Below, piece by piece: positions 18,713 to 31,463 of a DNA stretch of 64,000 bases. Both the position numbers and the translations under genes were made by a program. Source of the stretch: Balanoglossus misakiensis (taxonomy: Eukaryota > Hemichordata); NCBI GenBank assembly GCA_040954595.2, contig CM082576.2:20584001-20648000 (forward strand), in the 5' to 3' direction. Below the pieces are notes generated by a model, which had not been told where the DNA came from, did not search any database, and saw nothing but the letters and a program-made list of their open reading frames with translations. Numbering within the stretch: position 1 is the stretch's first letter; each line of letters opens with the position of its first letter.

Positions 18713-21700
18713 TAACAATATTAGAATGAAAGTACATTCCAAGTGACTTGTTGGGAGTATCGGGCCACTTAATCCCGAAAAATTGCAATCAGCCTGATTT
18801 TCAGTTAACCAATCTAAAGCCCAACTTTTCGTGTATTTAGTTGGGTTTCTAAAACTAACAAATTTTTTGACAATATTTATGGCATGATGAACACTACTCT
18901 CATTAAATAAAATAATGTTGTGTCGTCCACAACAGGTGTAATTTTTATGTGTTTGGAATCGTAGACACCATTTATCTTTTAGTCAACTCTAAATCTAATA
19001 TAACAGTCGCGAAAATTGCTATGACAAACAAAAAATGAAGTGCTGACAGGGGACACCCTTGTCAGATCCCTTTGGATGGAGAACATTTAGAGAAGACATT
19101 GCCATTTTTCAAACATCTAGTATGTGATTATTCATAGTTTTAACCCTAACGCTGCCAAGTCAGTTTGATATCCAGGGTGCCTAGAATCCTGGCTCCCAGG
19201 CCTGTTAGGCTGCCAAGGGCGTGTTATGCAGTAGGGCCTATACAAGACCCTCAAACCAAACCAGAGCAAACCAGTACGATTTAGTACATTTAAGGGGGGT
19301 TTAGACTGCCAAGTGTGTCTAACATATGAGAGCCATGGCAAGACAGTCAAAATACGTTTAGGAAGAAAAAATGGCAAATACATACTTTAAGGGACTTGAC
19401 ACTCTAAACAGGTATGACACCTAGTAGCATTAGGGTTAAAATATAGCTGCAAGCCAAAATGGTCATCTGAGGTCACCCGAAATTTGGGCAAAATTTTTTG
19501 ACCCCATACTGGTCCAGGTCCATCAGAAACCAAACCTTCAGCCCTATTGGTTCGCCTGGAATTAGGTATGCACATAATTAATGAGTTAAGCAGTTGTACA
19601 GGTGACCTCAAAATTCGGCTTTTCATTTTAGTCCCATCCCTCGAAATGCTAAGGCTGTACCTGCTCTGGAGGCCGAGATATGAGAAAGTAGATCACCTGA
19701 GGTCACCCAAAATATTATGGAAAAAATTGGACCCCACACTTGTCCATGTCCAACAGAAACAAAACCTCTAGCCCTATTGGTAAGCCTAGAATTAGGTATG
19801 CACATAATTAATTAGGTCAAAGGTCAAGGAGTAACAAGTACATGTGTATGCTTCATCCCACCAAATATGAAGTCTGTCGGTCTAATAGTTACGTACTTAT
19901 GAGCATTTATGTTATATATAGTTCAAAGGTCACCGAGGTCACGTGACATTGCGGCGAAATGATTTGGTCCAATAGTTGTACCTGTCCACCAAAAATGAGC
20001 TCCCTAGGTGTATTAGTTAGCGTAGAAGTAGATATGTGTTTTTCAAGGTGGGTCAAAGGTCAAGGGGTCACCCGAAATTTGGCTTCTCATTTCGGCCCCT
20101 TGGTCAGTCCCTGTTCACTCCATAAATGGAGACGTGTTCTGCGCAACCGCAGTACGTGTAACCTCGTGAACTCAGATGTGCACATGCGTACAGCAGTCCC
20201 TGTTCACACCATAAATGGAGACGTGTTCTGCGCAACCACAGCTGGACCTGTGAAAGATTAAATCCGATCGACATATTTAGTTTCCGTATATTATATTGAC
20301 CAATGCAGACTAAGTCTAATAGAATTACTACATGTAGTATATCGTGTATAATACACACGTTTGGCAATATTGCACTTTGAGTGTTAGATGCAGACGTGTA
20401 TACCCGATCTAAATTTCCGACCTACACATGTACATGTATCACTGTTCACATGTACATACACCGTAACTGCGTTCTGAAAATAACATGGTATTTTCAAAAT
20501 GTTACCCCAGATTACCCCATCATGTGAGAGCCATGAAACTCACACCCATTGTCCAGCAGTAGTTAGTTGACTATCCTATTCACTCAAAACAAAAAGAACG
20601 GGTGTGAAAAAGTCACTAAAACAGCATTGATACAGAGGTGTATAACACTGTCCATGATTTCAAGAGAAAAACATGAACACAGCCCAGTCACTGTATGTGG
20701 CGATATCTTTCTAAGTATTTCACTCAACTTGTACAGACGATGCCATGCTGTCTTCTGGAATGTGCTGGTAACGTCACACATCAAAACATATTGATGATGC
20801 CCTTCCCTGCGGCTCGGGCATCATCAATATTATTAAGGTCAAAGATCACCATCCCTTGTGCAGGCAAAAGATCATGATATAGCCCTCGCTAACATGTGTT
20901 ATTATTTAAATACGATGTTGTCATAGCTTTACTATGCGGGTATAGTAAAGCCTATGCCTTGGTCCAGACCCCCCATGGTCAATGAAAAAATATGAAATAT
21001 AATGATCAAAAATCTTCTTCTCAAAATCGGCATACCCTAATTTGAAAATTTCGCCCTTATATGGTCATCAGGTCACTTGACTAATTTAACATTCACGGAC
21101 GTACTGCACCAGATCTCATTGGCCTGCATCATTGTGCCATATTTGAGAATTGTAGGTTTAGCCGTTTTCAAGATCCTAGTGGCCGATGAAAGTGCCAAAG
21201 AAGAAGAAAAATGCCAGCAATACCAATAGGGGCCCCGCCCATAGGGGCTTGGGCCCCTAATAAGTTAGTTGTAAAGTTATTACTGAGCTTGAATTTCACT
21301 AGCGACTAAAAGTAAACAAAAACTGATGGTCAAAGTATCACAAGCTTTATTTTGGTTTGATGTAGGATGTAATATGCTTATAGCACACTGCCAAATTAAT
21401 GCCAACCAATAAGACCGGTAGGATATGATCGAAAACCACATGTATTAATGTGTAAAAGGCCGAACTTCCCAATAAATTTGGGTAGCCGACTACAGACAGA
21501 GTCGAACCGATGCATGATCTGAAGTATCAAGACACATGGACTATTATTTATTGTTTCAACAATTTGACTAAAGTTTATAATTTCCTATGGCAGTTTTTGC
21601 CGACAAGAACCAATGCCCGACCAAACAAAATGGACATTTTCACATGATCTTTACTGAGGTCACAAGTTAGCCAAGCCCTCATACACGCGCTATTCGGAGG

Positions 21701-21744
21701 TATCGGTGATCTGTTTATGTGTTTAGCTAAGGTGGTAAATTGTT
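18713..21744. other. gene-free spacer after unit A, with old repeats
   Basis: No exon was seen. Contents: two related blocks (about 19,440-19,620 and 19,630-19,810) of the family that forms 239-bp tandem repeats in unit B; a 48-bp direct repeat at 20,105-20,152 and 20,193-20,240; a hairpin TTGATGATGCCC...GGGCATCATCAA at 20,790-20,827; and a repeat at 20,930-21,260 ending in GGGGCCCCGCCC and GGGCTTGGGCCCC. The same order follows unit B. Confidence 0.5.
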
Positions 21745-22604
21745 CATCAATCAATCAATCAATCAAAAGGACTTATAGAGCACCAAACTCCACTGCAATA
21801 GTGTTCAATAGCGCTTTACAATGTAAAGTTACTGTAAATAGGCTCTGTTAAACAGATAAGTCTTGATGTGTTTCTTGAAACTGTCAAGGCTAGGTGACTA
21901 GCATACTTCTATTGGGACACTGTTCCAAATGAGTGGGACGATATACGAAAAAGCATGATCGCCGTACGTTTTCTTCTTACTCCATGGTACATGAAGTAGA
22001 AATTTGTCATTTGAACGAAGAAGTCTTGTTGAAGTTTTCAGATGGATTAAGTCAGAGATGTAAGCTGGTGCTGTGTTGTTTAATGCCTTATATGTCATAA
22101 GCAAGATCTTGTATTGGATTCTATAGTGTACAGGCAACCAATGTAAATCCATGAGAACAGGAGTAATATGATCCGTTTTACGGGTACGAGAAACGATCCT
22201 GGCTGCAGAATTCAGGGCATGCTGTAGCATGCATGATGATGGTAAACCACAGAGTAGTGCATTACAGTAGTTCAGTTTTGATGTGATTAGAGCATGAACC
22301 AGCATCTGGCAAACTTCCTTAGTGAGGTAACGGCGAATGTGGCTGATTTGACGCAGATGGAAGAAAATTGACTTGCAAATTGCATTAATGTGCTTATTGA
22401 AAGTGTAATTGTCGTCGAATGTCACACCTATATTCCGTGCAGAATTCACAATTTGAACACAACATGATCCAATGCTCATGTGGTTTATGGGACGAGGCGA
22501 GCGGTTGAACTGAGACCTTATCAGGAGTACCTCGGTTTTGCCACCATTGAGTTGAAGTTTATTATGTGTCATCCAGGTTTTTATTTCGTGAACTGCACTT
22601 TCCA
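21745..22604 (-). mobile_element. second LINE family, 3' end only (after unit A)
   Basis: The 3' end at left ends in a (TTGA)n tail. Its 224-codon open piece (21,898-22,572) is the region after the RT catalytic site, containing [17 protein letters not shown] and LHWLPVHYRIQY. Compared with 59,453-61,465 it lost the RT and endonuclease part: TTTCCA joins directly to GTTAAATATC. Confidence 0.85.
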
Positions 22605-22888
22605 GTTAAATATCGCAACTAGCCATAATGTTTGACTGGGGGGAGCACCTATACTAATGCGAGAACCAGGGATTGAAAGTTGCACCTGTGTTTTGATCCC
22701 TTAGTTACCCTTATAAGTACATTTGTAGTTTAATAACCATAGTTCTATTGCAAACCATTCTTTCCGTAGTTTCTTGTTTCAAATATTGTAATCTGAATTT
22801 ATTTTGGTGTTTAACAGGTGTGATTATCTGTATTGGCGGCCATTTTGAAAAAAAATGGTTGACATGGAAACTCTTCAACAGATATTTA
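22605..22888. other. spacer, nothing recognised
   Basis: No exon or repeat signal of its own. It matches 43,623-43,906 and, in part, 61,530-61,810. The last 10 bases are the target duplication of the next element. Confidence 0.4.
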
Positions 22889-23315
22889 TAGTCTCGGTTA
22901 CCCAGAGCCCTCTGCTTCTTCCGTTAGGCACTCCAGAAAGAGGGTCTGGGGAAACCCGGAAGACAAATCGCCGGGCGGAATCGGGACAGCTGCGACGCAT
23001 GACGGGAGCTTAATATTCCAAAATGGCGACGTCCTGCGCGCGAACCTCACGGCCGACATGTATGTCATACGATAAAGAAAACATGCTGAGTAGTGCTAGA
23101 CCTGCTAAAACTGTCTACAAATTGAAAAGAGAGAGAGAAGTTTGGTTAATAGTTTTCTAATATCGTCATATCATAATATCGTACCGAATATTAAGCTCCC
23201 GTCATGCATCGCAGCTGTCCCGATTCCGCCCGGCGATTTGTCTACCGGGTTTCCCCAGACCCTCTTTCTGGAGTGCCTAACGGAAGAAGCAGAGGGCTCT
23301 GGGTAACCGAGACTA
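22889..23315. mobile_element. Mutator-like MITE, 427 bp, copy after unit A
   Basis: Terminal inverted repeats of 130 bp (22,889-23,018 and 23,186-23,315), beginning TAGTCTCGGTTACCC, differ at about two positions. The target duplication CAGATATTTA (10 bp) is at 22,879-22,888 and 23,316-23,325. The empty site occurs once at 61,801-61,810. Long inverted repeats with a 9-10 bp duplication fit Mutator-type elements. Confidence 0.82.
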
Positions 23316-23325
23316 CAGATATTTA

Positions 23326-23937
23326 GTGACTCGCTATCTGAATTCGTTCAGTACACATTAACACACATCTGAGCCAAGTTTGGTGCTTTTATCACAAAAT
23401 ACACAATCGATATGAAAATTTGGGTTTTGGTGCTCCACTACATATTAAGTAACATTAAGGATGTACGTTCAGTAAAATTGAAAGTATTGTCATTTTTTTT
23501 AATTGTGGATTTTTTTATTCTCCTTTGTATGTATAATGAAAATCCGTAATAAAATATAGGGGTCACCGGGCTTGTTTTTGAAATACAGAGCCATGAATTT
23601 GGTCGATAATAGAAGAAATCTGCTGACTCAGCATTTTTCACCAATGGTTTGTCTATGGGCAAAATTCTTAACGCAATTTATCTCAAAAAAGAGCGCGGTG
23701 ACCCCTATATTTTATTTGACCAATGAATTTATATTTGCTGGACTGAGCTATGTGTACAATTTCGTGAAAATGACAATAGTAGAAGTTTGTTTTCTGGCGA
23801 TTATCAATGTAATCCTATGGGAAAAAGACCGGGCGCGCAGTGTTTCCAGTTTATGTTCTGCGCGTACATCCTTGATGAAGTTTGCTGGCTAGAGGGCTCT
23901 TAAACCTCCCTAATATTTGACGTCTTTACTCCTACAG
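23326..23937. other. spacer before unit B, nothing recognised
   Basis: No first exon, signal-peptide exon or promoter motif could be supported upstream of E1. The sequence is the same before units C and D. Confidence 0.4.
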
Positions 23938-24170
23938 GACTGCGCAGTTGGAAGTTACCGTTCAGCATGTTCTGAAGCATGCACGCTGTGTCCAAGGGTT
24001 TCATGTGTGGAACAGCCAGCCTCTCATCACCAACACAATGCGGACAGGGATATTTTGCCAACAATGGAAGTATAGACTGTACGCCTTGTCCTGCCCTGGG
24101 TATAAGTGCCAATATGATGGTATGTCGGAGCCAGAGGTGTGTGAAGATGGATACTACACTAATATAAATG
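23938..24170 (+). pseudogene. exon E1 (unit B): GCC2/GCC3-type module, two frameshifts
   Basis: After acceptor cctacag it reads DCAVGSYRSACSEACTLCP. A shift is then needed for GFMCGTASLSSPTQCGQG, YFANNGSIDCTPCPA, and a second for GYKCQYDG onward to EDGYYTNIN and donor gtgagt. It is an internal exon, so the true 5' end of the gene is not identified. Confidence 0.68.
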
Positions 24171-24639
24171 GTGAGTCAGCACTTAAAGTTTGGGCATTAC
24201 TGTGTAATCTTTCACTTAGGCGGATGATCATCTTATGTGCATGTGCCTAATTCTGTGCGTACAAACATTATGTCCAGTCCAAATATTCTGCCAATTTTAC
24301 ATCCAATGCATTCAAATAGTGGACTGCTTCGCTTTCATCCAGTTTTCATGTGCATCGTATAAGTAGACTTTTGTTTTGTCCCGTCTTTTCACCGAATTTG
24401 CTTTTTTCCAAATCTCCGACACAGACTATGATCGTCACATTCTTGTCTGTTGTTAGAACAGCACACTGCCATATGGCATTGACTGTATACAGTTTCTGTT
24501 ACGAATATCTCTGGTTTGGCATTTTCCTGTCCTCAATCTTTTGCCAGGGATTTATGTCTCCCCAACCCGCGTGAGAATCCCACGTCTTTGAAGGTATGAC
24601 TGTGACTATAAGATTCTATAAATCTCTGTTTATTTTCAG

Positions 24640-24770
24640 CACAAACATCATGTGCTGATTGCCCGGCTGGTAACCATTGTCCAAATGGTAACACTGTGAT
24701 TTTATGCTCGGCTGGTTATTACAGTTCGGCCTTGGACAAAGGATGTCTCGCTGTACCTCTTGCATAACAG
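24640..24770 (+). pseudogene. exon E2 (unit B), frameshifted
   Basis: As E2 of unit A, with GNHCPNG instead of GNQCPNG. The one-base shift before RCTSCIT is the same. Confidence 0.7.
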
Positions 24771-24918
24771 GTAAACTTCTACCCACCCACCTTTATTTCC
24801 AACATCAAATTTGAATAGACCTCTATTTATGAAAATAATTAAAATTTGCGCCAATTTTTTACAGTGGTATTCAAAGGTTAACTTGGTGTGTAAATTCTTT
24901 GTTTGATTTACAGATCAG

Positions 24919-25047
24919 CCGGTGCTGAACAGTGTACTATTTGTGAGCAAGGGTACGCCTGCACAGATCCCAGTGCATCGCAATTCAAGTGTACTAAGGG
25001 TTACGTGTCATTGGCTGGTGCAACAAACTGTACCAGATGTACAAATG
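24919..25047 (+). CDS. exon E3 (unit B), open
   Basis: Same protein as E3 of unit A (AGAEQCTICEQGYACTD onward), with one silent change. Confidence 0.7.
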
Positions 25048-25428
25048 GTAAGATTGTGGTACTTGTTCAGTTTGCTGTGTGATGAAACTGAGGGGTATGT
25101 GTGTATGCATGTATGTGTTTACAACAGATTTTCAAGTCAGTGCGACTGGGGTTATGTGTGTGTGTATGTATGTATGTATGTGTTTACAACAGATTATCAA
25201 CTCAGTGCGAGATCTTGCGAGACCCGGTTAGCCATGTGAGATCTCGCAGAGTCTTATGATATTCAGAAAATGGTTGATTAGAAATGACGTTTAATGTCCT
25301 CCAAAGAATTTTCTACATGCCTGTATACTTGTCTCAGAATTATGAAGTGAATCATCTCAAGTAATTTGTTATTTTAAATGACACTGTATCACAAATACTT
25401 CACTAAAAACCTCATTTTCTTTAATCAG

Positions 25429-25626
25429 ATGAAATAAGTGAGGAGCCTGCACGCACATCCCGTCTTCTGTACCCTGCTGGACAATCGAGTTCAGATTCAA
25501 TGTAAGATCCGCTTGACTGTGGCAATGGTGAATATGCTATGGAAGGCGACGGCACATGCACGCCTTGTCCAGCAGGATCCAAGTGTCCAACCATGTCACC
25601 CGTAGTTGATTGTTCAACAGTTACTG
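25429..25626 (+). pseudogene. exon E4 (unit B), in-frame TAA and two Cys lost
   Basis: TAA at 25,503-25,505 as in A and C. Unit B alone changes two cysteines: LLYPAGQSSSD in place of LLCPAGQSCSD. Confidence 0.75.
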
Positions 25627-25851
25627 GTAAGTTGGGCTGCAAATCACTCTTGTGACTTCCCTGTGTTATAGCATGACATACACAGAAAATTAAACTGTTA
25701 TGCTCATTGGAGTTGATATTGTGATGCACTTTGAAAAACACAATGATTCCACTGAAGAGGTATAGTACAGTAACACCTGTGATTACGGACATCTCTCTAA
25801 TAAGGGATCGTTGGACCAAACCAATCGTTCTTTGAATTTTTTCTGTGATAG

Positions 25852-25948
25852 GTTCATACTCGCTAGGTTCGGCCACGTCCTTCTGGTTATGAATGCACAA
25901 CTACAAGTGTCACACAGTGCGCTACAGGGCAGTAAAGTGTTGAAGGAG
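25852..25948 (+). pseudogene. exon E5 (unit B), frameshift and TAA
   Basis: As E5 of unit A. In this copy the frame before TAA reads CATGQ. With E6 deleted, its phase-1 donor would splice to E7. Confidence 0.65.
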
Positions 25949-26068
25949 GTAAGTCTTGAAATCTCTTTTCTTCTGGTCTCGATTTGAACATGGTTCCACA
26001 AGTTGTTTACATCACTTGTAGTTTTACATATTTTTTGAGTTCAACAGCTATGCTATACATGGTGTCCT

Positions 26069-26709
26069 GAGAAGTCGACCAGTATGAGAAGTCGGTATCG
26101 GCCAGTACGAGAAGTCGGCCTGTGGGAGAGAACCCTGGTACTTTGTGTTATATATAACTGTTTCACTACGAAATGTTTCCTTGATGTACAGGAGCTGAGA
26201 TATTTGTACAAATAGCCGATGAATTTTAAAATTGTCTGTTCACTTTGCATGTACGTCACCGGGGTACGTCAACATCAGTCACCTGCACTTCTTGCGCTGC
26301 GCCAGTAGTCTGTTCCTCGTCACGTTTGTTTGTTTGGTTTTGTCTCAAAGTATGAATATACACATACACCTTCTATGTATTTTAGTAGGCTTTGAAACAA
26401 CTCCCTTTAATCAGAAATGTCACAGGAATTTGGCGAACAACCTAAGCTCCTTACGCGGATACGGGGCTGGCGAACCGGTACTGATGCCAGACGCCATTAT
26501 TTGAAATGACGCCATTGTGTTGTCAAGAATTTGGGAAATCCGTCCAAATGAAAATATTTAGTGCAATTATATTTTATTAAGTGTTGTTATATGTAATCTG
26601 GGTCATCACTGCACTATTCGGGTACAAGTTCAACAACTGGCCGACTTCTCGTACTGGCCGACTTCTCATACGCGCGTACTGGCCGACTTCTAATCTGGCC
26701 GACTTCTCA
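26069..26709. mobile_element. fold-back element with subrepeated termini (unit B)
   Basis: Same element as 6,865-7,523, with four regular GGCCGACTTCT repeats at the right end. Confidence 0.65.
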
Positions 26710-27524
26710 AGTATTCCTATACATTAGTGAAAATTGGGGAAACTGGTGTTTTCAGACAACTTATGAAGTCCCTTTCGCAATATTAACTCTAAAACAGCGG
26801 GTGATTTCCTTTTAAAATTTAACCAAATAAGCATACTTGGGGTCAACCATCTAGAGTTTTGAAAAAGTGCCCTTTATCTAGCACCTCTGTCAGATTTTGC
26901 CAGGCTCGTAGATTTTTGTAAAATGGCCTCAAAAATAAGAATTTTGGGAGGTTTGTCATATTTTTTCACCATTGTAGAATCTAAATGTTCTGAATTATTT
27001 TATTTTTAGCAATTTTGAGATTGATTCATGTTCAGTATGATAATCGCATGTCAATACAACTGTTACATTAAAGGAAAAGTTCAAATCCGCCTAAAACCAC
27101 ATTGCATTGGTACCTAGTTAAGTTGTCCTCACTTTTGACGCAAAATTTTGATGTGCAATGCACGTGTCTGTGAAATTGACGAATAAAAAAATTGTATACC
27201 AGTGCAAAATTAAAAACTCCCTGTGCAGCCTTCTTGGCAACTGCATGCTGGGAAAAGTACTCGGATGATGACAAAAAAGTTTCGGGGTTCCGTGTAGTGC
27301 TACCCCGGAATACAATGTTGGGTGCAGACTACAACTTTGGAAAAGAGATGCAGAATGTCTTGTGATATAGTAGTGAAAACAAATACACGTTGGTTCACGT
27401 ATTTCAGCTCTCAGCAATCAGGGTGCATTGAAAAGCCTTGATTGGTGTGATATTCACAATTGATGATTATAAATACTTACAGTTGTATACTGTTTTATTT
27501 TGTAAATATTGTGTACATTTGCAG

Positions 27525-27654
27525 CAATGAATCCGTGCGAACACAAACCTTAACCCATGCCGGAATGCTGGTACTTGCCAAGCAATCCAGGGATCTTGGA
27601 CAGGCGTCACATGTCAATGTGCTGGCTGCTACCTGGGCTTCACATGTGAAACAC
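27525..27654 (+). pseudogene. exon E7 (unit B): EGF-like module, frameshift
   Basis: Same additional T as in A. The downstream frame reads NPCRNAGTC to CQCAGCYLGFTCET. Confidence 0.75.
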
Positions 27655-27891
27655 GTGAGTACAGTACTTTGTCATTTATTAAAAAATCTAAGTGCTGAGG
27701 TACATTGTAGTAATAATAGCAGGTGTAGTCATTATCATCATCATCATCATCATCATCTTTAAGTCAGTCAGTATGATCGGTAATAAAAACAGTAAAATCA
27801 CCAGTATAAAAACATAACAGAGAAATAATGAACGTGTACTGGTGTTACCATAGGTAAGTGTTGTATAAAATTTTGAATTCCTGTCTTCCAG

Positions 27892-28014
27892 TTCCTAATC
27901 CATGCTTCACTAGTCCTTGTCTCAATGGAGGTACCTGCCAACAACAGGCAAATTCTTGTACTGCCACCATTGGCATGTGCACAGAGTGTTACTAGGGAAC
28001 CAGGTGTGAGACAA
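27892..28014 (+). pseudogene. exon E8 (unit B): EGF-like module, in-frame TAG
   Basis: TAG at 27,993-27,995 as in A and C. GNRC has become GTRC in this copy. Confidence 0.8.
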
Positions 28015-28104
28015 GTAAGTTTGAATCTATAGCAGTTAATAATGATAATTATCATTTTTATTATGATTTAAACTTCACTGATGTTGTACAAACACAAAAA
28101 TAGA

Positions 28105-28562
28105 AATAATAATAATAATAATAATTTATTTGTATAGCGTCAGTATCCACAAAAAATGTGATCAATGACGCTTAAAGCCAAAGTACAATACAACAAATGG
28201 CTAAAAAAACAGATTTAAAAAGTAAAGTTTTAACATTTGATTTAAAAACAGATAAGTCTGGTGCCTGGCGAATGGTGAGTGGAAGATTATTCCAAAGAAT
28301 TGGAGCAGCAACAGTAAAAGCACGATCACCATAACTCTTGGTGCGTGATCGAACAGGGCAGAGTTTGTACTGATCTGCTGACCTTAAATTGCGACACGGA
28401 ACATATAGATTAGTCATGCTAGAAAGATAGATTGGACCAAGTTTATGAATGGATTTAAAAATGAGAACTAACATCTTAAAAACAATACGCTCTGTAACAG
28501 GTAGCCAGTGCAACTGATACAAAATTGGAGTGATGTGACAGGTGATTGAACGAGTAACAATT
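28105..28562 (-). mobile_element. 5'-truncated LINE copy (unit B)
   Basis: Same insertion as 9,321-9,788 in the E8-E9 intron, with a small additional deletion at its 5' end. Confidence 0.9.
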
Positions 28563-28791
28563 AGAAAGGGACAGCAGCTTAGCTCTATTCCGTTTCCAAA
28601 GTGTTTGTTCTTTTAAACTACCTGTGCATTTTTTTTATTTATTCTGATTATGCTAATATGCTAATTTGTTGGTTTGTCACATCACAATTTTTGTAGGAAA
28701 CTCACCCCTGGGAATTTTTTTCAGCCACTTACATACATTCATAATCACATGACATTGATGATCATGGAAAATTTGACCCTTTTCCTTGTAG

Positions 28792-28914
28792 GACTCAACC
28801 AGTGTCCACCAAATCCGTGCCAGAATGGTGGCTTCTGTCAACCGGCTCGAAATTCCTGCTTTGATCTCACCTGCATATGTACTGGTTGCTACAAAGGTGA
28901 TAGGTGTGAGATAT
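28792..28914 (+). CDS. exon E9 (unit B): EGF-like module, open, eight cysteines
   Basis: LNQCPPNPCQNGGFC is followed by CFDLTCICTGCYKG and DRCEI. It retains the first cysteine lost in unit A. Confidence 0.82.
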
Positions 28915-29468
28915 GTAAGTATACAGCGCAGTCTCTTTTACCTTTTGTCTCTGATGCATTCAAATACTGCATGTTTCCTGAACATAGGTGTAGCCATCAC
29001 CACAGCAGAGCTTGGAGCGTTCTTGACATCGAATGCAAGATTACACTCTTCCCAATCAAAATCACTTTCGTAGCGCATAATGTCTTGATTGTCTTAGTTC
29101 AAGAAACATTATGCGCGACTGGCCAATTTTACTGCCTTTTGTCAACACACATCCACTATGGAAATTCTCACTCCAGGCCAGATAGTGTAAATTTGCATAT
29201 GAGTCTACAGGTATGCCTGAAGTCAAGTCAAGCATTTGCAAGGAACCCTCCTCCAGTACACAGGTCTTTGATTTCATGAAGGGAAGCCCTTGCCTTACAG
29301 TCACTGCCACATGATCTATGGAGGTGTGAACAACTTGATACCAGCCTGATATAAGTTGTAGGCACAATCACTCCACACACCCTTGCCATAATTCTGCAAG
29401 GTTTTTGCCATATCTGTACTGTAGAATGAGTAGCATAGAATAAAATGGCGTCCTTTCTTAATTTCCAG

Positions 29469-29583
29469 TGCAAAACCCCTGTGATCCCAACCCATGTATG
29501 AATGGTGGATTTTGCCAGCAAACATCGTGCAATTTCTATTCATGCCAGTGTGTGAACTCTTACACAGGTGACATCTGTCAAAC
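29469..29583 (+). pseudogene. exon E10 (unit B): EGF-like module cut by the element
   Basis: As E10 of unit A up to GTCAAAC (GDIC here), then the element's left end. The exon end and donor were deleted in this copy, so no normal splice donor remains. Confidence 0.78.
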
Positions 29584-30112
29584 CATAGACCCTAGAGAAA
29601 GAAGGACGAGCAACTGCGGCAAAGATCAAAGGGTTTGGGGATTATCTGTATGATGATGTTCTTTTGCATATAATTAACACCCAGGACAGTTGGACAATGA
29701 CTTCCTTACTTCGGCACATGTCGACCCCACCAGTGATGTGAAAACTTGCCACCAAACTGGCACTCCTGCATTTCAGCAGCCACTGCGTTTTTTTCTAAAA
29801 TTCTAAAAGTATTACGATGTCTGTGCTAATTATTATGGTTTGGTGTTCGTCTGTCGGTTGAACGGTCATTTCTAGTGCCACAAGCTTCATTTAAAAATTG
29901 TAAACAAATCATCCATGTTTTTTGCATGTCCGACTGGGCACTCATATTTCTTGGTAACGCTGACACTTTTCGTAATAATTTTATGTTTGCGTGAAGCATT
30001 GAAACAAAAATTGTGGTTTAGGGGCATTTTATTTCGCAGTGCGTTAACAATAAAACAGATTTCACGAAAACAATTTGTAAACAAACTGGCTGGATTTTCA
30101 TGTGTGCGCTAT
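29584..30112. mobile_element. left part of the E10-inserted element (unit B)
   Basis: It matches 10,804-11,562 minus the 242-bp repeat. A deletion equivalent to 11,563-12,126 of unit A removed its right end. Confidence 0.7.
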
Positions 30113-30398
30113 GCAAATACCCACATGGTAAATTAAAACTGTTACAGGTGTATTTGATTTCCACATATGGATTACATGTGTGATAATATTGGGTGCTGGC
30201 AGTTTCAGTAAATGAACTGCTCTTAAAAGTTGGGCGTCAGGGCACCCTTGACTTTGCCTGTTCCAAGCTAGAATGGTCTGTCCATATGAATATTTCTTCA
30301 GCAAGTTACAAGCAATCTTTTTAGTTTTGAATTAATAAATAGTGAAATGACTTGTGATGTTAATATGCAATTGTTGGTTGATTTACATGCATCTCCAG

Positions 30399-30521
30399 GA
30401 CTCGGTCAATGTTCTCCCAATCTGTGCATGAACAACGGTATCTGTGAGCCAATCAGTAGATCGTGCAGTGCGTTTACCTGTCGCTGTCAAGGCTGTTTCA
30501 TTGGAATCACCTGTGACCAAG
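30399..30521 (+). CDS. exon E11 (unit B): EGF-like module, open, eight cysteines
   Basis: LGQCSPNLCMNNGIC is followed by CSAFTCRCQGCFIG and ITCDQ. Acceptor ctccag and donor gtaaat keep phase 1. Unit A lacks this exon through a deletion of about 435 bp. Confidence 0.82.
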
Positions 30522-30833
30522 GTAAATTTATGAGACGAGGATCTGTTTATCCCCCATCATACCGGTATATTTGTCATAGCTGGCAGCTATGAAATTACCT
30601 GTATATTTAGGATGTGACAAACCAAATAGGCACTTTCAGGAATTGAGTCTTTTTTCAATTACCAAAGTCCTAAACTCCCAAAAGTATAATAAGTAATTCT
30701 TATTGTTCAGTTATACATTTAGGAGGCTCAGTTATAGGAGAACCCGATAGAACCACAGCTGTAGGAATTAGGGAAATGGTCATACCCTAAAAACTTATGT
30801 CACTGCTATTTTTTTTTAATGCCATTGAAACAG

Positions 30834-30950
30834 AACAAACTCCATGTAGGCCAAGTCCATGCCTGAACAATGGGCGGTGTACTCAGCTGTCGTGTACAAC
30901 TTATGAGTGTACTTGTCCAGGATGTTTCATCGGCACACACTGCAGCCAGT
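30834..30950 (+). CDS. exon E12 (unit B): EGF-like module, open
   Basis: As E12 of unit A, with CFIG in place of CFTG. All eight cysteines are present. Confidence 0.8.
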
Positions 30951-31340
30951 GTAAAACTCATTAAAACAAACATTTGTCATGCAGGAACTAACATTTACAA
31001 TCATGTCTCAATCCATTGTCTGTTGGTCATACTTTATATTTTCATCTTTAGCATCACACCTTGGGCCTTGGGAATCGGTCACCTCAAAAATGATGTACAG
31101 CTGAAAGAAAACATGTTTATTTGAAGAAAAAATGTTGATCGTTAATGAAAATTTTCCCTACACAAGATACATATACAGAGATTTTCATAGCCCCACAAGT
31201 GCGTCCCAGAATGCGCAAGTTGTTTTTGGAAGTGAAGTTCCGTTCAGTATTTACAGTAATGGTAATGATGATGTTTTTATCAAACAGATTTTGAAAGTAA
31301 ATATTGCTGAGATAACATTAGGTTGCACTTTTTATTGCAG

Positions 31341-31463
31341 TCCAAGATCCATGCCCGCGAAACAGCTGTCTCAACGGGGCTGTATGTAATGCAGTGGCCA
31401 ACTCCTGCACGGCATATACCTGTGCCTGTACTGGTTGCTATGAGGGTAACCGTTGTGAAATAT
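31341..31463 (+). CDS. exon E13 (unit B): EGF-like module, open
   Basis: QDPCPRNSCLNGAVC onward. The first cysteine is kept, unlike unit A; Gln after it is Pro. Confidence 0.8.
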
